DNA of 64,000 nucleotides, from positions 62,001 to 126,000 of the forward strand of contig NZ_FRBS01000003.1 in the NCBI RefSeq assembly GCF_900142675.1, given 5' to 3'. The stretch comes from Shouchella rhizosphaerae. Lineage in GTDB: Bacteria > Bacillota > Bacilli > Bacillales > Bacillaceae_D. The position numbers were made by a program, and so were the translations under genes. Numbering within the stretch: position 1 is the first letter of the stretch; every line of letters starts with the position of its first letter. Positions 53,068-63,229 of this stretch are shown here, piece by piece. The notes beneath the pieces are model-generated. The model did not search any database and had not been told where the DNA came from. It worked only from the letters and a program-made list of their open reading frames with translations.

Positions 53068-54378
53068 TCACATGCCTTCTTTGTGAGAAGCCAACAATTG
53101 CCGCACCTCTGAAATAAAATAAAGGGACCCTGTCACAACAAGGACATCCTGCTCGCCAAGGTTTTCCATCATTGTTTTGAGCGCTTTTCGCCAATCAGCT
53201 GCTACCTGCTTTCGCTTGACTGGTGCTTGTTTGAATAGGTCTTCAGCATTCGCAGCACGGTGGAAGTCGAAGCTTGTGAATGAAAATGCTACTTCAAGGC
53301 CGCTTGTTGCAAACGGCTTTAACAACACGTTCATGTCTTTTTCTTTTGTCGATGCAAGCAATACATGGATGCTCTTGTCGCTAAAACGTTCTTGTAAAGC
53401 AGCTGTTAGGGCTAAAAAGCCTTCTTCATTATGAGCTCCGTCTAAGACGATTGGTGGATTCACTTGGATAATTTCAAACCTTCCTGGCCAACTTGTGTTG
53501 GCAATCCCGATTGCCTTGGCTTCCTTCCCGATCTGCCGCTTCAGTGAATTGCTGAGCAACGAAACAGCTTTAAGGGCAAGCGCGGCATTTTTATGTTGGT
53601 GTGCCCCGTAGAGCCCAGCATGATAACGAACGGCTTCCTCGTCCTTTTCCTCTTTGTATGTAAACGTTCGTCCTTGAAGGCTCTCAACAAAAAACGTTTC
53701 ATTTAACTGGTGCAAGGGACTTCCTATTTGGCGAGCTGTCTCGGAAATAACTGTATACGCTTCTTCCCCTTCGACACCGGAAATAACCGGAATGCCTGGC
53801 TTAATAATGCCCGCTTTTTCATAGGCAATTTCCGCCAGAGTATGGCCGAGAATGTGCATATGGTCGTGACCAATCATGGTGATAATAGATAAAACAGGCG
53901 TCACTACATTGGTGGAATCGAGTCTGCCACCTAGGCCGACTTCAATTAAACAAATGTCCGGTTTAGCGACTTCGGCAAAGTGGTAAAACATCATCGCCGT
54001 CAGCACTTCAAACTCTGTTGGCGACCCAAGGTCAGACTGTGCCACTTCCTCGACAATCGGCTTTAGGCGCTGGGCAGCTTGAAGCAAATCACGATCGGAA
54101 ATGGGCACACCGTTCACCGAAATGCGCTCTGAAAACTGCTCAATGTAGGGCGATGTAAACGTGCCGACTGAAAAGCCGTCCGCTGTAAGGATGTGACGTA
54201 AAAAACTGACAGTCGAACCTTTTCCGTTGGTGCCGGCGACATGGACGGCCGTCAGCCTTTGTTCTGGGTGGCCTAACGCTTCAAGCATCCATTCCATTCG
54301 CTTTAATCCTGGCTTTATGCCAAAAGGCAATAGCGAGTGGATCCATTGTACTGCTTCCTCTGCTGTTTTCACTTCCAT
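53068..54378 (-). CDS. folC: Folylpolyglutamate synthase / dihydrofolate synthase
   Basis: 436 residues, Mur-ligase fold. The P-loop is GTNGKGSTVSF (near 48), followed by TSPYIEQFSERI, VGLGGRLDSTNV (the omega loop Glu/Arg region) and HNEEGF-type VLDGAHNEEG. It adds glutamate to folates. The ATG follows GGAAAGCGGGG. It lies between valS and comC, separated from valS by a strong terminator and so probably has its own promoter. Confidence 0.94.
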   Translation of the reverse strand: MEVKTAEEAVQWIHSLLPFGIKPGLKRMEWMLEALGHPEQRLTAVHVAGTNGKGSTVSFLRHILTADGFSVGTFTSPYIEQFSERISVNGVPISDRDLLQAAQRLKPIVEEVAQSDLGSPTEFEVLTAMMFYHFAEVAKPDICLIEVGLGGRLDSTNVVTPVLSIITMIGHDHMHILGHTLAEIAYEKAGIIKPGIPVISGVEGEEAYTVISETARQIGSPLHQLNETFFVESLQGRTFTYKEEKDEEAVRYHAGLYGAHQHKNAALALKAVSLLSNSLKRQIGKEAKAIGIANTSWPGRFEIIQVNPPIVLDGAHNEEGFLALTAALQERFSDKSIHVLLASTKEKDMNVLLKPFATSGLEVAFSFTSFDFHRAANAEDLFKQAPVKRKQVAADWRKALKTMMENLGEQDVLVVTGSLYFISEVRQLLASHKEGM

Positions 54379-54411
54379 CCCCGCTTTCCTAATCAGTCTG
54401 TTTGAAAAAAA

Positions 54412-54431
54412 CCCAGCGAACGGCCGCTGGG
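54412..54431 (-). terminator. Terminator between valS and folC
   Basis: CCCAGCG (54412-54418) and CGCTGGG (54425-54431) with a 6-base loop; on the minus strand T7 follows. Confidence 0.88.
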
Positions 54432-54443
54432 CTAAAAAATGCG

Positions 54444-57086
54444 TTATGCCTTCAGTTCAGCGATGCGCTCAATCACCGTTTGCCGCTTCGCTGCGTAATC
54501 TTGCTGTTTGGCTTTTTCCTCTTCTACGACATGGGACGGCGCTTTTGCAAGAAAGCCTTGGTTGTTTAACTTTTTCTCAATCCGTTCAACTTCCTTGTTT
54601 AACTTATCTAGTTCTTTTTCTAACCGCGCCACTTCTTTATCTAAGTCGAGCATGCCAGCCAACGGCAAGAATAGTTCCATTCCCGAAAGTGCATGGGACA
54701 TAGCCTTTTCTGGTGTAGCCAAGTCGACCGCTATATCGAGCAGACTTGGATTGGCAAATTTCTCAATATAAGCGACCCCTCTTTGGAGCCGTGCCGCCAT
54801 TTGTTCGTCTTGCGGACGGATCTTTAGCTCAATTTGTTTGCTCATTGGCACATTTAGTTCCGAGCGTGTTGTCCGGATGGCATGGATGAGCGATTTAAGT
54901 GCTTCCATGTCTTCTACGGCTTCCTCAAAAACAAGAGATTGATCGTACACTGGCCAGTTGGCAACGGTAATCGATTCGCCCTCATGAGGAAGATGCTGCC
55001 ATATTTCTTCCGTAATAAATGGCATAAACGGATGGAGCATCCGCATCGTTTGGTCAAGGACATGAGCTAACACAGAACGAGTTGCCTGTTTTGCTTGCTC
55101 ATTTTCCCCATAAAGGGCGAGCTTTGCCATCTCAATGTACCAATCACATACATCGTCCCAAATGAACGAATAGAGTAATCTTCCAGCTTCGCCGAATTCG
55201 TAAGCATCGATTAATCGAGTCACCGACTCTACCGTTTCTTGCAAACGCGTTAAAATCCACTTGTCCGCAATTGACTTTTCTTGGTTAATATCGATGTCGC
55301 TATAAGAGAAACCATCCATGTTCATTAAGGCAAACCGGGAAGCATTCCAAATTTTATTGCCAAAATTCCAAGTCGACTCAACTTTTTCCCAGTAAAAACG
55401 CAAATCGTTTCCAGGTGTGCTGCCTGTTGCCAAGAAGAAACGTAAAGAATCAGCGCCATACTTGTCAATAACCTCTTGCGGATCGACGCCATTGCCAAGA
55501 GATTTGCTCATCTTCCTTCCTTCCGCATCACGAATCAGACCGTGAATAAGCACGTCTTTAAATGGCCGTTGGCCAGTAAAGGCTTTGCCTTGGAAAATCA
55601 TCCGCGATACCCAGAAGGCAATAATGTCATAGCCTGTCACTAACACATTAGTCGGGTAGTAACGCTTATAGTCAGGCGCTTCCTCGTCAGGCCAGCCCAT
55701 TGTTGAAAAAGGCCAGAGTGCAGAGCTAAACCAAGTATCAAGGACGTCTTCATCTTGACGCCAGTTTTCGCTGTCACGAGGAGGCTCTTTGCCAACATAA
55801 ATTTCGTTTGTTTCTTTATGGTACCAGGCTGGAATTTGGTGACCCCACCACAGTTGTCTCGAAATACACCAATCGCGGATGTTTTCCATCCAGCGTATAT
55901 ATGTCTGTTCAAACCGTTGCGGCACAAATGTCACTTTTGTATCAGCATGTTCTTGAAGCTTCAATGCCTCTTCTGCTAACGGGCGCATCTTCACAAACCA
56001 CTGTGTTGATAAGTATGGCTCTACTACAGCGCCGCTACGTTCTGAATGGCCGACAGAATGGAGATGGTCTTCAATTTTGAAAAGAACTTGTTGTGCTTGC
56101 AAATCTTTGACAATCTGCTTCCGGCACTCAAAACGGTCCATTCCTTCATACTTCCCTGCTTTTTCATTCATCGTGCCGTCTTCATTCATGACAAGGACAC
56201 GAGGCAAGTTATGGCGGTTGCCAATTTCAAAATCATTAGGATCGTGGGCAGGCGTAATCTTGACAGCGCCAGATCCAAATTCACGATCTACATAATCATC
56301 GGCAATGATCGGAATCTCTCTTCCTACAATTGGCAGTTTGACCATTTTTCCAATTAAATGCTGGTACCGTTCATCATCAGGATGCACAGCTACAGCTGTA
56401 TCACCTAGCATGGTTTCGGGCCGTGTCGTGGCAATTTCGATTGAACCGCTTCCGTCGCTAAGGGGATAGCTCATGTGGTAAAACGCCCCTTGGACGTCCT
56501 TGTAAATGACTTCAATATCAGACAGAGCCGTTTTTGTTTGCGGATCCCAATTAATAATATATTCGCCTCGATAAATAAGCCCTTTGTTATATAGACTGAC
56601 AAACACTTCTTTTACCGCATCGGACAGCCCTTGGTCTAGGGTAAACCGTTCTCGGCTATAGTCAACGGAAATGCCGACTTTTGCCCATTGCTCCCGTATA
56701 AACTTAGCGTATTCGTCTTTCCACTCCCACGATTTCTCTAAAAACGCCTCGCGGCCAAGGTCGTATTTGGAGATGCCTTGTTCCCGGAGTTTCCCCTCTA
56801 CTTTTGCTTGCGTAGCAATGCCTGCATGGTCCATTCCAGGCAGCCACAGCGTGTCGTACCCTTGCATCCGCTTCGTCCGTGCTAGGATATCTTGAATGGT
56901 CGCATCCCAAGCATGCCCTAGATGAAGTTTTCCTGTTACATTTGGGGGCGGGATGACAATCGAGTAAGGTTGTTTATCAGGGTCACCTGTCGCCTCAAAA
57001 AATTTTCCTTTGAGCCAATACGTATACCATTTTTTTTCGGTTGCGCTTGGATCATACTTAGTTGGCATCGAGTGCTGTTCTTCCAT
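54444..57086 (-). CDS. valS: Valyl-tRNA synthetase
   Basis: 880 residues, class I synthetase that charges tRNA-Val and edits Thr-tRNA-Val. The HIGH-type motif is [12 protein letters not shown] (near 50) and the KMSKS motif is KMSKSLGNG (near 525). The editing CP1 domain includes [12 protein letters not shown]-terminal coiled coil is rich in [13 protein letters not shown]-type repeats. GGAGGATAAAAA precedes the ATG. Expression is controlled by the T-box leader upstream. Confidence 0.97.
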   Translation of the reverse strand: MEEQHSMPTKYDPSATEKKWYTYWLKGKFFEATGDPDKQPYSIVIPPPNVTGKLHLGHAWDATIQDILARTKRMQGYDTLWLPGMDHAGIATQAKVEGKLREQGISKYDLGREAFLEKSWEWKDEYAKFIREQWAKVGISVDYSRERFTLDQGLSDAVKEVFVSLYNKGLIYRGEYIINWDPQTKTALSDIEVIYKDVQGAFYHMSYPLSDGSGSIEIATTRPETMLGDTAVAVHPDDERYQHLIGKMVKLPIVGREIPIIADDYVDREFGSGAVKITPAHDPNDFEIGNRHNLPRVLVMNEDGTMNEKAGKYEGMDRFECRKQIVKDLQAQQVLFKIEDHLHSVGHSERSGAVVEPYLSTQWFVKMRPLAEEALKLQEHADTKVTFVPQRFEQTYIRWMENIRDWCISRQLWWGHQIPAWYHKETNEIYVGKEPPRDSENWRQDEDVLDTWFSSALWPFSTMGWPDEEAPDYKRYYPTNVLVTGYDIIAFWVSRMIFQGKAFTGQRPFKDVLIHGLIRDAEGRKMSKSLGNGVDPQEVIDKYGADSLRFFLATGSTPGNDLRFYWEKVESTWNFGNKIWNASRFALMNMDGFSYSDIDINQEKSIADKWILTRLQETVESVTRLIDAYEFGEAGRLLYSFIWDDVCDWYIEMAKLALYGENEQAKQATRSVLAHVLDQTMRMLHPFMPFITEEIWQHLPHEGESITVANWPVYDQSLVFEEAVEDMEALKSLIHAIRTTRSELNVPMSKQIELKIRPQDEQMAARLQRGVAYIEKFANPSLLDIAVDLATPEKAMSHALSGMELFLPLAGMLDLDKEVARLEKELDKLNKEVERIEKKLNNQGFLAKAPSHVVEEEKAKQQDYAAKRQTVIERIAELKA

Positions 57087-57105
57087 TTTTTATCCTCCTT
57101 CACGT

Positions 57106-57345
57106 AAAAAAACCCCCGTTCATCTCAAAGGACGAAGGGAGTGTTCGCGGTGCCACCTTTGTTCACGGCATACTTGTAACCGTGCAGCTCGACTTTTTTG
57201 TAACGGTCAAAAACCGATTCCGCTTACTAACTCGTTCAGCGGAACAGCTCACAGGCGACCTTCAAACGCTTGTAGCCTAGGAAACTTCCAGCCTTGGTTT
57301 CCCTCTCTTTGAGGCACAGCCATTCTACTCTTCCTGCTCATCGCT
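57106..57345 (-). promoter_or_regulatory. T-box riboswitch of valS
   Basis: The minus strand carries all T-box landmarks in order: AGTA (57326-57329), AGAGAG (57302-57307), GGCTGGAAG and the T-box AAGGTGGCACCGCG (57146-57159). A terminator stem (CCCTTCGT with ACGGGGG, one bulge) is followed by T7 (57106-57112). GTC at 57257-57259, in a GAAGGTCGCC context, is a plausible valine specifier codon. Uncharged tRNA-Val would switch the T-box into the antiterminator. Confidence 0.92.
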
Positions 57346-57500
57346 TTTTATAGGATATGTCCGTATTTTACCGTTTGCCAGTGCAATCGTCAATAACAGC
57401 TTTGCCGGATAAGCGTTTTTTATACGAAGCCTTTCTTGGAGCACGCAAATAAGCAATGTTTGCATAAACTATTGCAAACCATTCACAGGAGGTCATGAAC

Positions 57501-57713
57501 ATGGCTAAACGGTTTCGGGGCTTTCCGCCTCCACACCCACCACATTGCCCGCCGAAAAAAGGATGGGGATTTAAAAACATTTTGCTCCAAGTGCTGCCGC
57601 CTATTATTGTTTTCCAACTTCTGCGCACCCTCTTTTTTCCGACTACGTTTGATTTGATTGTGTTAACTGTTATTATTGTTTTGTTTTTCTGCCTCTTCCT
57701 GCGTATTTTTTAA
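57501..57713 (+). CDS. Small Pro/His-rich membrane protein
   Basis: 70 residues from ATG 57501, with GGAGG and an 8-base spacer. The N-terminal 20 residues are rich in Pro, His and Lys (FPPPHPPHCPPKKGWG). Two hydrophobic helices follow (about 27-44 and 48-68). No family is recognised. The 3' end overlaps the end of the convergent gene on the other strand by 51 bp. The excellent ribosome binding site supports a real gene. Confidence 0.65.
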   Translation: MAKRFRGFPPPHPPHCPPKKGWGFKNILLQVLPPIIVFQLLRTLFFPTTFDLIVLTVIIVLFFCLFLRIF

Positions 57714-58427
57714 AGTGGCTGTAGCGTGTGGGGGAGGTGGCAAGGCTACCGGCATTTGCCCACCTTGCGTTTGTTCCTGTTGTTCCTCTAAAACGTATTT
57801 AAGGCGCCTTGCGCCAAACCAGCCGACAACGGACAGCACAAGGAACAACAGGCTACTCGGGAAGTCCAATATCACTGTAAGAAGCCCATCCCAAAGCCTC
57901 ATTGCCGTAAAAAACAGCAACACAGCGAGCAGCTGACTTGCGACACCAGCTACTTTCCAAATGTTCGCGCGTTTTTTTTGCTTTGTGCCATGCACCATAT
58001 AGATGCCTGCAAGGCCAAAAACAGCGAGTAACACGAGGGGAAACAATGAAAATTTTGTCGCTTGCACAGTGGCATCAAAAAAGCCAATAAATTGGACGAT
58101 TGTCTGGACAGCAAAGGCAACCGCCAAAATGAGCATGCCTGTTGCAAGCGCTTGGGCTACTTTCAGTTTTGCAGGCTGCTTCGGTATACCTAAAAGCCGT
58201 TGTTGACAATAAGCAGCGACACTATGCTTTTGTACATGAAGAGGGAGGCGGCGCTGTTCAAGCTCAAGCCATTCAGCAATGATTTCAGCGAGGACTTGAT
58301 TCGCCTGCCGCGAAGAAATCGGCGCTGAATAGATATAATGGGATACTTCTTCAAAAAGAAGTTGGTTTTCTTCGCTTAGCTTCTCTGCTTTCGTTCTAAT
58401 ATCGTTTGCGCGCAACATGTTGCCCAC
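57663..58427 (-). CDS. Uncharacterised multi-helix membrane protein (possible DUF1129 type)
   Basis: 254 residues. A helical soluble N-terminus (about 1-85) resembles the DUF1129 layout: LFEEVSHYIYSAPISSRQ, then an AEWLELEQRR segment. Four membrane helices follow (about 90-112, 122-143, 155-175 and 180-202). A Pro/Gln-rich tail ends in NNNNS. The start is uncertain: GTG 58427 or ATG 58418, neither with a strong site. The function is unknown. Confidence 0.65.
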   Translation of the reverse strand: MGNMLRANDIRTKAEKLSEENQLLFEEVSHYIYSAPISSRQANQVLAEIIAEWLELEQRRLPLHVQKHSVAAYCQQRLLGIPKQPAKLKVAQALATGMLILAVAFAVQTIVQFIGFFDATVQATKFSLFPLVLLAVFGLAGIYMVHGTKQKKRANIWKVAGVASQLLAVLLFFTAMRLWDGLLTVILDFPSSLLFLVLSVVGWFGARRLKYVLEEQQEQTQGGQMPVALPPPPHATATLKNTQEEAEKQNNNNS

Positions 58428-58648
58428 AGCTCATTGACACCTGCCTTTGCTCCTCATCGTTGTATTTTATTAAGATCTAGACTCTTTCATTTAACAGGAG
58501 AGCGGATTGTTTTTCAAGCTTTAACATTGCAGCAAAGCATTAACGCAAAAAAGGAATGCACACCCAATTGTCAACTAGTTGCCAGAAATGAATAGACAAC
58601 CTATATTCCATGGAGCCTGATTTTTTTATTTCTTCGGTGGCAAAGAAA

Positions 58649-58676
58649 AAGCCTTCAGAGTGAAAGCTGAAGGCTT
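58649..58676 (-). terminator. Terminator of the spoVID-ysxE operon
   Basis: AAGCCTTCAG (58649-58658) and CTGAAGGCTT (58667-58676) with an 8-base loop; TTTTT follows on the minus strand. It overlaps the ysxE stop. The gap to 58428 holds nothing else recognisable. Confidence 0.85.
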
Positions 58677-59673
58677 ATGCTTCCTTTTTTTCTTCGGCTG
58701 GAGCAAGTTTGGACACAAAACGCTGAACTTTGCGCATGGCCATGATCCGCTTCTCAAGGCGCCGGACATGCTCAAGTTCGTTTCCCCCGTGCCTATAATC
58801 GCCGATCGCGTAATAAATTGGATCTGGATACAATAAGTACGCACAAAGGAGATGCTTTTCAGAATCAAGCAATGGCAAATGTTGCTCATAGCGATGCAAC
58901 CAACGGAACACTTCATCCTCTTCCCATAATGCGTAAGGAAAGCTGCGTCGGCAAAAGGCGGCCAAGTCCCGTGCTGGTGTGTCTAAACTTGCTTGTTCAA
59001 AATTAAACAACAACAGTTCGTTTGTTTCGGTCGCCATTGCATGGTGACGAGAAAGCCTTCCATGTGTCAGCACGCTTCTATAGGAACGTTTTTCTAAAGT
59101 TGCTTCGTACCATTTTTCCAACTGGTTGCGCGCCCCTTCAGCAAGCTGTTCCAGCAAGCCGTAATGGGTTAAAAACGTTAACTCAAAGGGCGAAATATAA
59201 CGATTCTGTTCAGCTTGATCAGCAAAACGGGACATTTCTAAAAAATGCCTGTCCCAACGAGCCAACAACCGTTCACACGATCCATCGAGTGACTCTTTTA
59301 CAGCTGGCTGTGTCTTTACCGTTATGCGGTGGATGACACCAAGATGATCTGCAATCGTTTCTTCAATCGAGACGCGGCTTTGATAGTCAACCTCATTGAC
59401 CCACGGCATTAAATAATAGCTTTTATCCCCAGCAAAAAGCGTATACTCGCCAAACTTCGTTGGCAAAACAGGGATAAATTGCCTGAAACGAAGCTTTGTC
59501 AACTTGCGGATCGCATGAACAAATTCATCGGCGCGGATTCGGTCAATATCCGTCTCCTTTAAAGCAAATATGCCTTGGTCCGTCTCTACACGGATTAACT
59601 TCTGGCCGACTTGTTCGATTGCCCTTGGCTGTAAATCATAGTAAAACAAAATGGCTTCATAGAGCGGATTCAT
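58675..59673 (-). CDS. ysxE: Spore coat protein YsxE (CotS/YutH kinase-like family)
   Basis: 332 residues, a protein-kinase-like (aminoglycoside phosphotransferase-type) fold. IFALKETDIDRIRADEF is the ATP-Lys strand. The catalytic loop is altered: VLTHGRLSRHHAM instead of HGDxxxxN. So it is likely a non-catalytic coat protein. In B. subtilis ysxE follows spoVID and is expressed in the mother cell. AGAGGGTGAAAGT precedes the ATG, which overlaps the previous stop by 4 bases. Confidence 0.88.
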   Translation of the reverse strand: MNPLYEAILFYYDLQPRAIEQVGQKLIRVETDQGIFALKETDIDRIRADEFVHAIRKLTKLRFRQFIPVLPTKFGEYTLFAGDKSYYLMPWVNEVDYQSRVSIEETIADHLGVIHRITVKTQPAVKESLDGSCERLLARWDRHFLEMSRFADQAEQNRYISPFELTFLTHYGLLEQLAEGARNQLEKWYEATLEKRSYRSVLTHGRLSRHHAMATETNELLLFNFEQASLDTPARDLAAFCRRSFPYALWEEDEVFRWLHRYEQHLPLLDSEKHLLCAYLLYPDPIYYAIGDYRHGGNELEHVRRLEKRIMAMRKVQRFVSKLAPAEEKKEA

Positions 59674-60542
59674 ACTTTCACCCTCTTTTCATCTAGCCAA
59701 TTAGCAAATGCTGAAACAAACGTCCTTGTTTTGTCCCAATCGGAAACGGCACGTTCCACTAACACTGCCAGCTCTTTGTCGCGATTGCCTGATGCGTACG
59801 ACAACAACGGGTCAAGCTCATGCACTTGCAGCCCTTCTGCCAACAGCGCCTTTTTTTCTGGCGTTGTCAATGCTGCTTGTGCATCCAATGCATCGAGCAA
59901 CGCCCAAAATGATTCTTGTCCATGTTCAGCGTACCAGTTCTTTAAAAAGCGCATCATTGAACCGTATCCTACTTCAGGAGGCTTAGTCGTCCCTTTCACT
60001 ACAAGCATATGAAAGAGAATTCCAGACTGTTCAGGCGCTTCGATCTGAGCCATTACCGGTTGCTTTTCCTGCGCTAGTTTTTCAGCTTTTGCCTGACGCT
60101 TCTCCGCTTCCTTCCACAATCCTTTTACAACCTTTTGTTGTTCAGGCTCGAGGCTGGGCAGCAGGCACTCCAATTCTGCCAAAGGTTTGGCCCTTTCTTC
60201 CCTATCCTTGCTTTCCTTCCTCCCGTTCGCCACCATAGCTCCTAATAGCGTGCCCCACTGCTGTTCATACCCTTTTTGCAAACAGCTAGGAACGATGTGG
60301 TCATGAACCGTGACGTACCGGCCATCCACTTTTATAAAAGGCTTTCCGTCTTTTGTGCGAATCATGCGATCCATCAAGACAGTTGGCGTGACGCTGCAAC
60401 TGTCACGCCAATTTGTATGCCAATCCAATAACGCTTTATCTTGCCAGTATTCAAGCCGTTTTGTCCCATAGTCTGTCAAGAGCTGATCGTTTTCCAGAGT
60501 GGCATCTCCAAACCCGTAGCGTGCTTTCAATTGCTCAATCAT
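59670..60542 (-). CDS. Uncharacterised protein between spoVID and ysxE
   Basis: 290 residues, soluble, with no signal peptide. The first 90 residues carry LTDYGTKRLEYWQDKALLDWHTNWRDS (shown as LTDYGTKRLEYWQDK, LLDWHTNWRDS), MDRMIRTKDGKPFI and VDGRYVTVHDHI. A Lys/Glu-rich helical linker and a second helical part follow. Not recognised. The Trp-rich beginning is faintly like CotS-type proteins. It starts 7 nt after spoVID (GGAGTAGGCAGACA) and overlaps ysxE by 4 bases, so it is part of the spore-coat operon. It is absent from that position in B. subtilis. Confidence 0.65.
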   Translation of the reverse strand: MIEQLKARYGFGDATLENDQLLTDYGTKRLEYWQDKALLDWHTNWRDSCSVTPTVLMDRMIRTKDGKPFIKVDGRYVTVHDHIVPSCLQKGYEQQWGTLLGAMVANGRKESKDREERAKPLAELECLLPSLEPEQQKVVKGLWKEAEKRQAKAEKLAQEKQPVMAQIEAPEQSGILFHMLVVKGTTKPPEVGYGSMMRFLKNWYAEHGQESFWALLDALDAQAALTTPEKKALLAEGLQVHELDPLLSYASGNRDKELAVLVERAVSDWDKTRTFVSAFANWLDEKRVKV

Positions 60543-60549
60543 TGTCTGC

Positions 60550-61683
60550 CTACTCCGCTTTCACAGGTATATAGAGAATTTGCCCTTCTGATACCTGTTC
60601 ATCAGCTAAATTGTTATAGCGCGTCAATTGGCTTGCTGACAGTTCATACCGCTCGGCAATCGTGTCAAGCGTTTCATTTTCTTGAATGATGCACATTTTC
60701 CACTTTGTAAATTGCTCGACTTCATTTCTGAGCATGCTCGTCAAATACGTCGCGTTTTCTTCTCGCTCACCTTTTTGATCTTCCTCTTCAAGTGCTTCTT
60801 CTTCTAGTTCTTGGTCATCGCCTGCTAGCCCGTCTTCCTGCTGTTGAGATTCCTCATAACGAACCTCTTCTGCTACGGCTTCTATCACCTCATCTTCAGT
60901 CGTTTCCACAGACGCTTTTTTCTCTTGCTCAACGTCCAGTTCATTCTCTGTTGACCTTGGCGACACCGATTCAGAAGGCGGTGATGTTTCATGATTGTTT
61001 TCAAGTGCTGCTTCAAAAGCGGCAGAGATGTCCAACACTTGCTCTCGATGTTCTTGAGGATTTTCTGCGCCAGCTGATGCTGTTTGTTGTGCATCGGATT
61101 CGACTGTTGGTTTTTGCAAACTCGGCTCTTCTCCGTCAGGCTCCTTGTAAGCAGTGAAAGAAAAAGCCGTTTCTTCCGCTTCTTCTTCCTGTTCCAACTC
61201 ACGGTCATCTGCATCGGCTTCCAGCTCCTGTTTTTCCGCTTTCATGCCGCTAATGCTAACGTCAGCCGTCAATTGGATGCAGCCTTTCTCTGGCAGATCA
61301 TAGTCAAAGCTGGCAATTTCCACAAAAATATCATCAATATGTTGGATTCGAGCCATCGGAATTGTAATATCAATTGGAAACAAATGCTCAATCTCGCCAA
61401 CTTCCCCTTCATGCTCAGTCAATTGCCCAGATTGGCGGAAATCGCTCAAGTCAGCAAATGATTCTCCATCATCAATGCGCTGTTCTTCTTCTACACCACG
61501 GTCAATTTTGTACTCACCGACAAAACGTAGTCCACCCTTAATCGTTACATGCTCGCCGTCTTGATCGACAAAGATCTCTGGCGTTAAGGTCATGCCAAGA
61601 ATTTCGTCAATTTGTTGCCCTTGGTTCAGCCATACGGAATCTTCTATGGAAAAGGTTAACGTCGATGATTGCTCCTGCGCCAC
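60550..61683 (-). CDS. spoVID: Spore morphogenetic protein SpoVID
   Basis: 377 residues from GTG 61683 (AAGGGGGAATTAGA). The N-terminal 150 residues form the conserved beta domain (STLTFSIEDSVWLNQGQQIDEILG shown as LTFSIEDSVWLNQGQQ). A very acidic, Glu-rich low-complexity middle (about 155-320) follows. A C-terminal LysM domain (IIQENETLDTIAERY, LTRYNNLADEQVSEGQILYIP) ends the protein. In the mother cell SpoVID binds SafA and SpoIVA and encases the coat round the forespore. Confidence 0.93.
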   Translation of the reverse strand: MAQEQSSTLTFSIEDSVWLNQGQQIDEILGMTLTPEIFVDQDGEHVTIKGGLRFVGEYKIDRGVEEEQRIDDGESFADLSDFRQSGQLTEHEGEVGEIEHLFPIDITIPMARIQHIDDIFVEIASFDYDLPEKGCIQLTADVSISGMKAEKQELEADADDRELEQEEEAEETAFSFTAYKEPDGEEPSLQKPTVESDAQQTASAGAENPQEHREQVLDISAAFEAALENNHETSPPSESVSPRSTENELDVEQEKKASVETTEDEVIEAVAEEVRYEESQQQEDGLAGDDQELEEEALEEEDQKGEREENATYLTSMLRNEVEQFTKWKMCIIQENETLDTIAERYELSASQLTRYNNLADEQVSEGQILYIPVKAE

Positions 61684-61729
61684 TCTAATTCCCCCTTCTC
61701 AAATGTCCTAAAAACGTTGTACATTATAA

Positions 61730-61758
61730 CGTTTATGACACAGTTTATGTGATTATGC
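61730..61758 (-). promoter_or_regulatory. Possible sigma-E promoter of spoVID
   Basis: On the minus strand GCATAATC (61751-61758) and CATAAACG (61730-61737) resemble sigma-E boxes (ATA, about 16 bases, CATA). B. subtilis spoVID is sigma-E dependent, which supports the guess. A TATAAT also overlaps slightly downstream, so a vegetative promoter is not excluded. Confidence 0.3.
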
Positions 61759-61882
61759 GTGGCCTCGGTCTATTTAAATCGTTAATAAAGATCTGGCGGC
61801 CTCTCCTAATCGGCCAAGCTTGACGAAAAACAGGGGGTGAGAGGAGCGGACTGATGATAAGCAATGGTTGGCGCCCATACAA

Positions 61883-61913
61883 AAAAACCAGTTGGCAACT
61901 GTGCTCAACTGGT
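61883..61913 (-). terminator. Terminator of the hem operon
   Basis: ACCAGTTG (61887-61894) and CAACTGGT (61906-61913) with an 11-base loop; T6 follows on the minus strand. It lies just after hemL. Confidence 0.85.
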
Positions 61914-61932
61914 TTGTGCAAGTGAATGCTGT

Positions 61933-63225
61933 TTATTTCGTGGCGATTGCTTGAAAGACTCGCTCTGCTGCTGCAATGGTCGCCTCAATATCTTCGTTTG
62001 AGTGGGCCGTCGATAAAAACAACCCTTCAAACTGCGATGGGGCAAGAGAGATGCCCTCTGCCAACATTCCGCGGAAATAGGCGGCAAACAAATCCAAGTC
62101 GGACGTCTGCGCTTTTTCAAAGTTATACACGCGCTCGTCTGTAAAGAATAAGCCAATCATCGAACCAGCACGGTTAATTGAGTGGGGAATGCCATGCTGT
62201 TTCGCTGCGGCTGAAAGACCAGCTTCCAAACGTTCTGCTTTACGAGCAAACTCGCTGTAATCTGCTTTTGTAAGCTGTGAAAGTGTGTAATAACCTGCCG
62301 TCATCGCAAGAGGATTTCCAGAAAGGGTTCCTGCTTGGTAAATCGGTCCGCTTGGGGCGATTTGCTCCATAATTTCCCGTTTGCCGCCAAAGGCGCCGAC
62401 AGGAAGGCCACCACCGATTACTTTCCCAAGGCATGTGAGGTCAGGCGTTACGCCAAATTCCCCTTGTGCACACGTATAGCCAACGCGGAAACCAGTCATG
62501 ACTTCATCAAAAATCAGGAGCGTACCGTTTTCTTCCGTCCATGTTCGCAATGTTTCTAAGAAGCCTGGTTCTGGAGGGACAACTCCCATATTCCCTGCGA
62601 CTGGCTCGACAATGACGGCTGCCAAATCATCTCCAAACGTCTCAAATACATAGCGGACGCTCTCCACATCATTGTAATGCACCGTCAGTGTATTTTGGGC
62701 TACACTTTCTGGAACACCTGGACTATCAGGGAGGCCCAGTGTTGCCACACCTGAACCTGCTTTAATTAATAGCGAGTCGCCATGTCCATGGTAACAGCCG
62801 ACAAACTTCAAAATTTTGTTTCGGCCTGTATAGCCCCGTGCTAGGCGCAATGCGCTCATTGTCGCTTCCGTCCCTGAATTGACCATCCGAACAACATCAA
62901 TCGAAGGAACGCGCTCGATGACAAGTTTGGCAAGCCTCGTTTCATATTCGTGGGGAGCGCCAAAACTTGTTCCCAGTTCTGTTGCTTTTTTTAACTCTTC
63001 GACGACAACGTCATTGGCATGTCCTAAAATGAGCGGCCCCCAAGACAGGACATAATCAATGTATTCATTTCCGTCAATGTCTTTTATTTTTGCGCCTTTC
63101 CCCTCTTTCATGTAAACCGGGTTCATGCCTACTGATTTAAATGCCCGCACCGGGCTGTTCACTCCGCCTGGCATAAGCGGCTGTGCTTCTTTAAACGCTT
63201 CAATCGACTTTGTCCAATTTCCCAT
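61933..63225 (-). CDS. hemL: Glutamate-1-semialdehyde 2,1-aminomutase
   Basis: 430 residues, class III aminotransferase fold with PLP. The pyridoxal Lys is in [16 protein letters not shown] (near 267), with [10 protein letters not shown] and [16 protein letters not shown]. It converts glutamate-1-semialdehyde to 5-aminolevulinate, the step before HemB in haem synthesis. AAAGGGAGCTGAAAGC precedes the ATG; hemB ends 4 nt upstream. Confidence 0.96.
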   Translation of the reverse strand: MGNWTKSIEAFKEAQPLMPGGVNSPVRAFKSVGMNPVYMKEGKGAKIKDIDGNEYIDYVLSWGPLILGHANDVVVEELKKATELGTSFGAPHEYETRLAKLVIERVPSIDVVRMVNSGTEATMSALRLARGYTGRNKILKFVGCYHGHGDSLLIKAGSGVATLGLPDSPGVPESVAQNTLTVHYNDVESVRYVFETFGDDLAAVIVEPVAGNMGVVPPEPGFLETLRTWTEENGTLLIFDEVMTGFRVGYTCAQGEFGVTPDLTCLGKVIGGGLPVGAFGGKREIMEQIAPSGPIYQAGTLSGNPLAMTAGYYTLSQLTKADYSEFARKAERLEAGLSAAAKQHGIPHSINRAGSMIGLFFTDERVYNFEKAQTSDLDLFAAYFRGMLAEGISLAPSQFEGLFLSTAHSNEDIEATIAAAERVFQAIATK

Positions 63226-63229
63226 GCTT

